Positions 16,608 to 23,976 of a stretch of DNA of 64,000 nt are shown here, piece by piece (the stretch's first letter is position 1; each line of letters begins with the position of its first letter). Source of the DNA: DAOUJH01 sp965248955 (GTDB taxonomy: Bacteria; Chloroflexota; Dehalococcoidia; Lucifugimonadales; QGNO01); assembly GCA_965248955.1 (NCBI GenBank), contig OZ252212.1:682001-746000 (forward strand), read 5' to 3'. The position numbers and the translations under genes are program-made. Below the pieces are notes generated by a model. That model was not told where the DNA came from. It made no database searches and was given only the letters and a program-made list of their open reading frames with translations.

Positions 16608-18470
16608 CTAGCGCTGTGGCTGCCTGGTCTCGGTGACGGAGGCCTCTTCCACGGAGGCCAGCGGAGTCTCCGTTTCCTCCAGATCCTGGAAGTTCAGGGC
16701 GTACAGCCTGGAGTAGAGTGGAGACCTTTCAAGAAGCTCGTCGTGGGTGCCGGTGTCCACAATCCGGCCCTGCTCCATGACCACGATCATATCGGCGTTC
16801 TGGATGGTGGACAGGCGGTGTGCTATGACCACGGCAGTGCGGTCTTTGAGCATCTCTTTGAGGGCCTGCTGAATGAGCACCTCGGTAAAGGTGTCTATGT
16901 TCGCTGTGGCTTCGTCCAGGATGAGAATGCGGGGGTCGGCCAAGATGGCCCTGGCAAAGCTGATCAGCTGGCGCTGGCCAACGCTGAGGTTGCCGCCGCG
17001 TTCGTAGAGTATCGTATCGTAGCCGTTCTCAAGCTTCATGATGAAGTCATGTGCGCCCACGGCTGTCGCCGCTCTTATCACCTGCTCCATGGTGGCTTCC
17101 GTATGGCGGTACTTTATATTGTCGACCACGGAGACGGAGAAGAGGAACGGCTCCTGAAGCACCGTGCTGGCCTGAGAGGCCAGGGAGCTGCGCTGGATGT
17201 CGCGAAGGTCGTAGCCATCCACGGTAAGACGGCCGCTGGTCACGTCGTAGAAGCGCATGAGAAGCGATACCATGGACGTCTTACCGGCGCCGGTCTGGCC
17301 GACCAGGGCGGCGGTCGTACCGGGTTTAATGTGGAGGTTAACATCCTTTAGCACGGGAATGCCGGGGACGTACTCCAGCCAGACGCCCTCATAGCGGATT
17401 TCGCCCTTGACGAAGGGCAGGGGCTTGGCGTCGGGCTTGTCCACGACCTCCGGCTCAACGTCCATCAGCTCAAAGATGCGAACGCCCCCGGTCATGGCGC
17501 GCTGGAACTGGGTGTACTGCATGGTGAGGTTGCGTATAGGGTCGTAGAAGCGCTGCACGTAGAGAGCGAAGGCGACGAGTGCGCCTGCTCCCAGGCTATC
17601 GTTGAGCACCATGGTTCCGCCAACGACGATGACCAACCCCAGAGCTACGGCGGTTATCAGGTCCACGGTAGGCATGAGTATGGCGGAGAGCCTGATGGCG
17701 CGCAGGTTGGCGTCAAGGTGGTCCATATTCACCCTATCGAACTGGCGCAGGTTGAGGTCCTCCCGGTTCATGCTCTGCACCACACGCACGCCTGAGATGT
17801 TCTGCTGTAGACGGGTGTTGACCACGGATATGGCGTAGCGAATCCTGATGAAGGCCACTCGCGCGTAACGCTGCCATACGCCCATGATCAAGGCAAGCAG
17901 CGGTAGCACCACGATTGTGACGACAGCAAGCTGCCAGTTCATCAGGAACATGACGATGACAATGCCCACCAAGCTGAGCATGTCACCGAGGGTGATGGTG
18001 ACCATGGGAAGGAACTCCTGGAGCTGTCCCACGTCGCTCATGACGCGGCTCATGATCCGTCCCACCTCATTTCTATCGAAGAAGGGAACGGAGAGCTTCT
18101 GGAGGTGATTGAACATGTCGGTGCGCAGCTTGTAGAGCACCTCCTGGCTTATCTTGCCCAGAAGGCGCATGTACAGGTAGTTGCCAACCAGATTTGCGGT
18201 GATAACGCCTATGAGCACCAGCCCAATGCGGTTCAGGCCGCTCAGATTACCGGAGAGCACATAGTTGTCAATAGTGTAGCCAATGAGCCAGGGAATCAGC
18301 ACCAGAGTGGAGGTGTAGACCAGCATCATGACCATGGACAGGGTAAACAGGCCCAGCCGGCTCTTGAAATACGGGAAGAGGCGTTTGATTACCTCGTGGT
18401 TGTAGATTTGGCCGCGGTCGTCATCGTCAAGGCCGCCGTGTCCGTGCCCCATGCCACCCCCGTGCCACAT
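16608..18470 (-). CDS. ABC exporter half-transporter, subunit with the catalytic Walker B Glu
   Basis: A 620-residue type IV ABC exporter: six membrane segments (about residues 25-320), then a nucleotide-binding domain. Walker A is VGQTGAGKTS, Walker B ILILDEATANID keeps the catalytic Glu, the H-loop is VIAHRLST, and the signature is LSVGQ rather than LSGGQ. The N-terminus is unusually His/Gly-rich (MWHGGGMGHGHGG). Its ATG overlaps the partner's TAA by one base (TAATG). With the partner's Asp in Walker B, this gives one consensus and one degenerate ATP site, as in BmrCD or TM287/288-type heterodimers. Substrate unknown, probably a lipid or drug-like molecule. Confidence 0.9.
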   Translation of the reverse strand: MWHGGGMGHGHGGLDDDDRGQIYNHEVIKRLFPYFKSRLGLFTLSMVMMLVYTSTLVLIPWLIGYTIDNYVLSGNLSGLNRIGLVLIGVITANLVGNYLYMRLLGKISQEVLYKLRTDMFNHLQKLSVPFFDRNEVGRIMSRVMSDVGQLQEFLPMVTITLGDMLSLVGIVIVMFLMNWQLAVVTIVVLPLLALIMGVWQRYARVAFIRIRYAISVVNTRLQQNISGVRVVQSMNREDLNLRQFDRVNMDHLDANLRAIRLSAILMPTVDLITAVALGLVIVVGGTMVLNDSLGAGALVAFALYVQRFYDPIRNLTMQYTQFQRAMTGGVRIFELMDVEPEVVDKPDAKPLPFVKGEIRYEGVWLEYVPGIPVLKDVNLHIKPGTTAALVGQTGAGKTSMVSLLMRFYDVTSGRLTVDGYDLRDIQRSSLASQASTVLQEPFLFSVSVVDNIKYRHTEATMEQVIRAATAVGAHDFIMKLENGYDTILYERGGNLSVGQRQLISFARAILADPRILILDEATANIDTFTEVLIQQALKEMLKDRTAVVIAHRLSTIQNADMIVVMEQGRIVDTGTHDELLERSPLYSRLYALNFQDLEETETPLASVEEASVTETRQPQR

Positions 18471-20278
18471 TATCGCTGTGCCTCCTTCTCGGTAGAAGAG
18501 ACAATGGCGGCATGCGCGCCGTTACCGGCAGGCTGGGAACCGTTTACCTCGACCTCTTGAGGGCGCAGCTGCAGATCGTAGACCTCTTGGTAGTGACCGG
18601 GAAGCTTGAGCAGTTCTTCATGGGTGCCGCGCTGCACAATCTGCCCGTCCTTGAGCACAAGAATGAGGTCGGCATTCTTGACCGTGCTCAGCCTGTGGGC
18701 AATGACAAAGGTGGTGCGTCCCTTCATAACCCCTTGCAGCGCCCTGCGAATGAAGTGCTCGGTCTCCGTGTCCACGCTGGAAGTGGAATCGTCCAGTATC
18801 AGTATGGGCGGGTCGAGAAGGACGGTGCGGGCAATGGCGAGACGCTGGCGCTGGCCCCCGGAGAGGGTGGTGCCGCGCTCGCCTACCCAGGTGTCGTATC
18901 CCTCGGGGAGGGTCACGATGAAGTCATGGAACTGGGCAACTTTGGCAGCGCTGATTATCTCTTCGTCAGTGGCGTCCACTTTGCCGTAAGCAATGTTCTC
19001 TCTGATGGTGGAGGTGAACAGGAAAACGTCCTGCTGCACTATGCCGATGTTCTTTCTCAAAGAGGTCATTGTTACCTGGCGCACGTCGGAACCGTCCACG
19101 GTAACATGGCCGCTGGTCACGTCGTAAAAGCGCGGAATGAGGTGCACCATCGTGCTCTTGCCGCTGCCCGGCGCGCCAACCAGAGCAATGACCTTGGTCG
19201 GCTCCGCCTCTAGGTCGATACCTTTGAGCACGGGGGACATGGTGTCGTAGGTGAACGAGACGTTTTGAAAGCGGACGTGTCCCTTGACCCTGGGCAGATC
19301 AACGGCGTCTTTCCCGTCCTGCACCGGCGATTCGGCGTCCAGGGTGGCAAAGAGCCGCTGGCCGGAACCGTAGCCCCTGGAAAAGGAGTTCACTACCCAG
19401 GCTATCATGCGCACGGGCTGAGCCAGCAGGCCAAGGTAGAAGATGAACTGGGCAAGCTCACCGTGCGAGAGTGCGCCTTGAAGGACCAGTCTGCCTCCCC
19501 ACCAGAGAACGATGACGGTGATCCCTACGTAGAAGAAGGTGACTATAGAGGAGCTGGAGGCCTGGTAAATGGCGGCGTGGTAGGAGTAGCGGGACGCATT
19601 CTCCGCGTGATAGTAGAAGCGGCCGCGCTCGTGCTCCTCGGCGGCGAAGGCCTTGACCACTCGCTGGCCGGACAGGTTCTCCTGCAAGGCGGTGGTCATC
19701 AGTCCAAGCTCCGTCTGCACGGCGAGCCAGGCGCGGCGCATCTCGATCATGGTGCGGCCGCTGTGCCAGGCTACAATGGGGGCAAAGAGCAGGCAGATCA
19801 AGGCTAGCTGCAAGTTGAGCAACATCATGGCGGCGCCCACTCCTACGAAAAGCAATACGGTAAAAGCGGCGCGTATCAGGCCCATCTGTACGAACATGCG
19901 AATGCCTTCCATATCCGTGGTGGCCTTGGACATGAGGTTGCCGGTCTGCTGCCTGTCGTGGAAGGCGAAGCTCATGCGCTGCAGGTGATCGTAGAACTCG
20001 TTGCGCAGATCGTAGGCTACCCTCTGTCCAATGGACTCGCCGAGGTACTGCTGCCAGTAGGCGAATGCGCCGCGCAGGCCGTTGGACACGAATACAGCGA
20101 GGGCCAATATGAAGAGCTGGCTTCTGACTCCGGAGAAGAGCACCTCTTCGACGGCTGTGCCCAGGATTCGGGGTATGAGCATTGAGAAGGCGGTAACGCC
20201 GAGTATGGAGAAATAGGCTAGGAAGAGTCTAGTCTTATACTTAGAAGCTCGTTTAGCTATTCTCCAGAGAACCCGCAT
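18470..20278 (-). CDS. ABC exporter half-transporter, degenerate-site subunit
   Basis: A 602-residue partner of the next gene, with the same domain order: six membrane segments, then the ATPase domain. Walker A VGAPGSGKST and signature LSGGQRQRLA are consensus, but Walker B is ILILDDSTSSVD, with Asp where the catalytic Glu should be. The degenerate ATP site would pair this Walker B with the partner's LSVGQ, and the active site would pair the partner's DE with this LSGGQ. This is the asymmetry known for heterodimeric exporters. The C-terminal D-loop and H-loop (TTFVIAHRLST) are intact. Confidence 0.9.
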   Translation of the reverse strand: MRVLWRIAKRASKYKTRLFLAYFSILGVTAFSMLIPRILGTAVEEVLFSGVRSQLFILALAVFVSNGLRGAFAYWQQYLGESIGQRVAYDLRNEFYDHLQRMSFAFHDRQQTGNLMSKATTDMEGIRMFVQMGLIRAAFTVLLFVGVGAAMMLLNLQLALICLLFAPIVAWHSGRTMIEMRRAWLAVQTELGLMTTALQENLSGQRVVKAFAAEEHERGRFYYHAENASRYSYHAAIYQASSSSIVTFFYVGITVIVLWWGGRLVLQGALSHGELAQFIFYLGLLAQPVRMIAWVVNSFSRGYGSGQRLFATLDAESPVQDGKDAVDLPRVKGHVRFQNVSFTYDTMSPVLKGIDLEAEPTKVIALVGAPGSGKSTMVHLIPRFYDVTSGHVTVDGSDVRQVTMTSLRKNIGIVQQDVFLFTSTIRENIAYGKVDATDEEIISAAKVAQFHDFIVTLPEGYDTWVGERGTTLSGGQRQRLAIARTVLLDPPILILDDSTSSVDTETEHFIRRALQGVMKGRTTFVIAHRLSTVKNADLILVLKDGQIVQRGTHEELLKLPGHYQEVYDLQLRPQEVEVNGSQPAGNGAHAAIVSSTEKEAQR

Positions 20279-20361
20279 ACGGCGGCTGGCCTTCTTTCCC
20301 TAACCGTCTCACTGTGGAGGCGAAAATCTAATGTATCCGCATAAGAGAGGAACAAGAGAGT

Positions 20362-20390
20362 ATTATACTCTCCAAATCAAGGATGGGCAA
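20362..20390 (-). promoter_or_regulatory. Promoter of the ABC exporter operon
   Basis: Read on the minus strand, TTGCCC and TATAAT are 17 bases apart, about 80 bases before the start of the 602-residue subunit. The -10 is a perfect consensus. Confidence 0.6.
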
Positions 20391-20407
20391 AGTGGGGCGT
20401 GGGTGAT

Positions 20408-20902
20408 TCAATCTTCACTCAGAAGCACCATGGAATAAGCGTCTACGTAGGCTCCGTCACGGAAAGCAAATGCTTTGTGTGTCCCTTCGATAGAGAATCC
20501 AAATTTCTTGTAGAGATGGATAGCCCTGGCGTTGTCGGTGTACACATGTAGCTCAACCCGTCGCAGGTTCAACCATTTGAACGCCAACTCCAAGGCGGCC
20601 TCCATCAGCCCGGTGCCTATACCGGAGCCCTGGTGATCGTCTCGAACGCCCATACCCAGCCCGGCCACGTGAGACATACGGTTCCGCTTCACGTGAAGTC
20701 CCAGGATCCCGACTACCTGACCATTGACCTCGTCAACAAGCAACTGTTCACTTTGCGGTAGGTTTTCAAGTTGCTTTCTAGTCGCATCCAGTGAAACATA
20801 GGGGAGTCCCAGAGTTTCCCGCATTACTATGGGACTGGTCCATACTTTATGAATGGCCTCGTAGTCAGCCAGTTCGGCGGAGCGAATCTTGATCTCAGTC
20901 AT
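20408..20902 (-). CDS. GNAT acetyltransferase (YhhY-like)
   Basis: A 164-residue GNAT-fold protein. The acetyl-CoA loop is visible as GVRDDHQGSGIGTGLMEAAL (Q/R-x-x-G-x-G/A), followed by RRVELHVYTDNARAIHLYKK FGF, the strand-helix pattern of motif B. The N-terminal VWTSPIVMRETLGLPYVS resembles YhhY-type N-acetyltransferases that modify amino acids or toxic adenylates. A strong AGGAGGTG lies seven bases before the ATG. Substrate not determined. Confidence 0.85.
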   Translation of the reverse strand: MTEIKIRSAELADYEAIHKVWTSPIVMRETLGLPYVSLDATRKQLENLPQSEQLLVDEVNGQVVGILGLHVKRNRMSHVAGLGMGVRDDHQGSGIGTGLMEAALELAFKWLNLRRVELHVYTDNARAIHLYKKFGFSIEGTHKAFAFRDGAYVDAYSMVLLSED

Positions 20903-20931
20903 ACCACGTCACCTCCTATCCCAAAGCCGCA

Positions 20932-21000
20932 TCAAGACGGATACCTGCTATGCCCCCAGAAGCCTTCCTGGATTTCCAGGCGGGAGCGCAGGTCGGTACG
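20932..21000 (-). pseudogene. Amidohydrolase 3'-end remnant
   Basis: Read on the minus strand, this encodes RTDLRSRLEIQEGFWGHSRY PS and a TGA stop. That is the same C-terminus as the intact amidohydrolase at 21422-22864 (RTGLRSRLEIQEGFWGHSKY PS). The 70 bases match 21421-21490 with about seven differences, mostly at third codon positions. No further amidohydrolase sequence is found upstream of it. It looks like the tail of a lost paralogue rather than a recent slip. Confidence 0.8.
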
Positions 21001-21421
21001 CCCCTACCCCCGCCACCAACCACTTCCCCACTCCCGCACCTTGCCCTTATCCTGTATCCATGAACACTACCCGCAAATTAAAGCCCGCCAGCGACGGCCC
21101 GACACGCGCTTCTTTCCAGACGAAAACCGTCGCGCCAACAACTGGATCCTGTCCTGAGCCTGAAGTTTACCCTGAGCTTAGTCGAAGGGAAGGAATCGGA
21201 TTTGTTTTCCCATATTTTCAAAATTTCGGCCCGTTTTTAGCCTTGGAGGTTGACATAACGTTGGAAACAATTCCCCTTCTCAGGCACAACACCGCTCCAC
21301 CATTAAACGCCATCTCACGCCTAATAACCGTTTTCAGAACACCCAAAAAACGACTTATGTCAAGTGGTGAACTATGACCCAGACCACCCTTCCTCTCTGG
21401 AGCGCTATCCAGCACCCTCCA
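21001..21421. repeat. Gap with family C repeat and a longer dispersed repeat (family E)
   Basis: No gene is seen in these 421 bases. Family C is at 21150-21192 (CCTGAGCCTGAAGTTTACCC then TGAGCTTAGTCGAAGGG). Family E follows at 21193-21280: its cores CGTTTTTAGC, TTGACATAACGT and GAAACAATTCC recur on the opposite strand at 34193-34277. The two E copies are about 86 bases long and roughly 80 percent alike by eye. Confidence 0.7.
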
Positions 21422-22864
21422 TCAAGACGGATACTTGCTGTGCCCCCAGAACCCTTCCTGGATCTCCAAGCGAGAGCGCAGGCCGGTACGATCCAGCATA
21501 GCCTCGCTGGCGGCCTGAGCGCGCTGCAGGACGGCCTCCTCGTCCACCGCCGTCACCGCCCTGCCCTGCATCAGCACCCGGCCGTCTACTATGACCGTGT
21601 CCACGTCCTGACCATTGGCAAAGCCAACCACGCGATGCACCGGCATGTTCAGGGGGTACAGGTGCGGCTTGTTCATATCCACCAGGATTACGTCGGCCTT
21701 CTTTCCGGCCTCCAACGACCCAATCTGGTCGTCCAAGCCCAGGGCATGAGCCGCGTCTATGGTCGCCATTTCCAGCACCTTGCCCGGAGGCATGTATGCG
21801 CCGTCACGGTACTCGGCGCGGTGCTGGCGCATGCAGACGTACATGTGGCGGAACATATCGTAGTTCATATCCGGTCCAGCTGCGTCGGAACCCAGCGCCA
21901 CGGTGACCCCGGCGTCCAGAAGCTGTGGCACGGGACAGCGCGACGGATAGGAGTTGCCAGAGCTTGGGTTGTGGGCAATCCTGGTGTCGGTTTCGGCGCA
22001 GATCAGCACCTCCTCCTCCGTGAGTCCCGTGGAATGCGAGAGGAGCACGTCGGGCCCAAGGATGCCAAGTTGCTGGTGGGCAAACTTGACCGTACCCGTA
22101 TCGTGGCCGTCCTGCGTCAGGATCAGGCCGTACTTTTCAGCGAGGTCCTTGGCGGCGCGTGCCTGGGCCCTGAGGTCTTCCAGCGGTGTCTCACTGTAGG
22201 GAGAACGCGCCGGGTTCTGCGTCGGCGACATCACCGATACGTGGATGCGGCCGCCAGCTTCTCCATGCCAGCGCCGGATGATCTCCTCGGTGGTCCGCAT
22301 GTACCGGTCGAAGTCGACCATATAGGTGTGGCTATTGCCGTTGTCCCACCGTGCGTACTGCCTGGGATAGGGAGGGTTGCTGGGACCTACGGCAAGGAAC
22401 TCGCGGATGCCCAGCTGCTGAACGGCCTCGCAGTGGCGGGCGGCGTAGACCGAGTCGTCTACGCGCATCACCATGGTGCCGCCGCCGAAGTAGGTGACTC
22501 CGCAGGTGGTGCCGTTCTTCAACCGGTCCAGAGAGGCCAGGAGCGCTTCAGCGTGCCAGAACTCCTCGTCCGTGCCCTCCGCATAGATATAGTCGGCGGT
22601 GTTGGACCACATAGCGCCCGGCCCGTGGCCCATGGTCTTCACCAAGGCGTGTCCGGCGTGGCCGTGGGCGTCGATGAGACCGGGCATGATTACCTTGCGC
22701 TGAGCGTGAATGACGCGGTCGGCGCTGTGTGCGTCCTCTACCTCCTGCCTCGAACCCACGGCAACTATGCGATCGGCTTCTATGGCCACTGCGCCGTCTT
22801 CTATGACCCTGCGCTGTGGGTCCATGGTGACGACGCAACCGCCGGTGATAAGGATGTCTGCCAT
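21422..22864 (-). CDS. Metal-dependent amidohydrolase (deaminase-like, TrzN/SsnA type)
   Basis: A 480-residue amidohydrolase-superfamily enzyme. Metal-site motifs appear in order: PGLIDAHGHAG (HxH), GLILTQDGHDTG (third His), VLLSHSTGLTEEE (fourth His) and VALGSDAAGPD (catalytic Asp). The N-terminal and C-terminal segments form the small beta-sandwich (ILITGGCVVTMD; IGSLEAGKKADVILVD; VDTVIVDGRVLMQGR). This arrangement is usual for nucleobase or triazine deaminases and related chlorohydrolases. The aldo/keto reductase upstream is 31 bases away on the same strand and may be co-transcribed. Substrate unknown. A second tail of the same family lies 490 bases downstream. Confidence 0.85.
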   Translation of the reverse strand: MADILITGGCVVTMDPQRRVIEDGAVAIEADRIVAVGSRQEVEDAHSADRVIHAQRKVIMPGLIDAHGHAGHALVKTMGHGPGAMWSNTADYIYAEGTDEEFWHAEALLASLDRLKNGTTCGVTYFGGGTMVMRVDDSVYAARHCEAVQQLGIREFLAVGPSNPPYPRQYARWDNGNSHTYMVDFDRYMRTTEEIIRRWHGEAGGRIHVSVMSPTQNPARSPYSETPLEDLRAQARAAKDLAEKYGLILTQDGHDTGTVKFAHQQLGILGPDVLLSHSTGLTEEEVLICAETDTRIAHNPSSGNSYPSRCPVPQLLDAGVTVALGSDAAGPDMNYDMFRHMYVCMRQHRAEYRDGAYMPPGKVLEMATIDAAHALGLDDQIGSLEAGKKADVILVDMNKPHLYPLNMPVHRVVGFANGQDVDTVIVDGRVLMQGRAVTAVDEEAVLQRAQAASEAMLDRTGLRSRLEIQEGFWGHSKYPS

Positions 22865-22895
22865 GTTGTGCCTCCTCGGAGCTTGGGAGTAAGTG

Positions 22896-23903
22896 CTAAG
22901 ATCTGCCGAAATCGCTGGCCCAGAGCCGGTGAAGCTCGGATAACGTCTCGTGGGGAATGGGATGTTTTTCTGAGGCGGATGCAGCTTCCTCTATCTGGGC
23001 CCGGCTGGAAAAACCAACGAGCACGGTGGATACGCCTGTATGCATGAGCGCGAAGCGTACCGCGGCCTGGGGACGGGACTGGATATCGCCGGTGACGAGA
23101 AAGTCGAGTTTGGAGGTGCGCTCTTCATCGGCTGAATAGGCGGAATCGGTGACCATGGGACCGCCGATGGTGGGAGAGGCGTGCCCCTGCCGCGCCGAAG
23201 CTCCGCCCAGCGCACCGGCGGCCATTACCCGAATCACCACAACGCCCATGTCGTGCCCCGCGGCGCGGTCGATGAGATGGCGGAAGTCATGGCCAACGAA
23301 AGCGGAAGGAACCGACACGCCTGCACTCGGGTTGAGCAGATTGTAGTAGGCCTGTACAACGTCGAAGCGTCCGCTGTCCACCACCTTGTGGAGCGCCTCG
23401 GTGTCGCCGTTGCCGGTGAAGCCGGCGAACCTGGTTAGCCCCTCCGAACGCAGACCGTCGAAGGCGTCAGCCACGCCGTCCTTGCCCAAGACGTCGTCCA
23501 CTCCTATGGTCTCACCGCTGATGCCGCCGCCGCGTTGCATTGTTATGCCGTCGTGGAGCTGGAAGAGGTCTACGGAGTCACGGCCAAGGCGCTTCAGGCT
23601 GTCTTCCAAAGAGCGACGTGCCGCGCCCTTGATATCGTCCAGGCCGTGGCGCAGATGCACTTTCGTAGCAACCCAGGCCTGGGGCTTGAGATGGTCAAGG
23701 ACGCGGCCGAGGTTGGTCTCGGAAAGCCCGTCCCCGTAGCTTGGCGCGGTATCGAAATAGTTGACGCCAAGGTCCAGGGCGCGCTGCACGCCTTCCAACT
23801 GCTCTTGGAAGGAACCGCGCACCATCAGTCCTCCCACGTTGCCGCAGCCAAAGCCAACCTCAGATACGCGAAGTCCCGTTTTGCCCAGAGTCCTGTAGTT
23901 CAC
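22896..23903 (-). CDS. Aldo/keto reductase
   Basis: A 335-residue (beta/alpha)8 oxidoreductase. It begins MNYRTLGKTGLRVSEVGFGC, the standard family opening. The catalytic tetrad is visible: Asp and Tyr in YFDTAPSYGDGLSE, Lys in WVATKVHL, and His in LFQLHD. The C-terminus carries the NADP-binding segment STVLVGFSSRAQIEEAA. It reduces aldehydes or ketones with NADPH; substrate not determinable. Its position ahead of the amidohydrolase suggests a shared catabolic role. Confidence 0.88.
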   Translation of the reverse strand: MNYRTLGKTGLRVSEVGFGCGNVGGLMVRGSFQEQLEGVQRALDLGVNYFDTAPSYGDGLSETNLGRVLDHLKPQAWVATKVHLRHGLDDIKGAARRSLEDSLKRLGRDSVDLFQLHDGITMQRGGGISGETIGVDDVLGKDGVADAFDGLRSEGLTRFAGFTGNGDTEALHKVVDSGRFDVVQAYYNLLNPSAGVSVPSAFVGHDFRHLIDRAAGHDMGVVVIRVMAAGALGGASARQGHASPTIGGPMVTDSAYSADEERTSKLDFLVTGDIQSRPQAAVRFALMHTGVSTVLVGFSSRAQIEEAASASEKHPIPHETLSELHRLWASDFGRS

Positions 23904-23915
23904 AACGCCTCCATG

Positions 23916-23944
23916 CTGACGAAATCAATCAGGTTAAGTATAAT
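23916..23944 (+). promoter_or_regulatory. Promoter of pheT
   Basis: CTGACG (23916-23921) and TATAAT (23939-23944) are 17 bases apart. The -10 is a perfect consensus, 33 bases before the pheT ATG. Confidence 0.6.
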
Positions 23945-23976
23945 GTCGGTTTGAATACCCTGTGTAGCATAACTCT

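Noticed and set aside
16539..17351. A 270-codon frame on the plus strand
   Set aside because: Antisense to the ABC transporter ATPase domain, which has all Walker and signature motifs.
21374..23047. A 557-codon open frame on the plus strand
   Set aside because: It lies wholly antisense to the amidohydrolase gene, whose metal motifs and length are clear; the plus-strand product has no recognisable domain.
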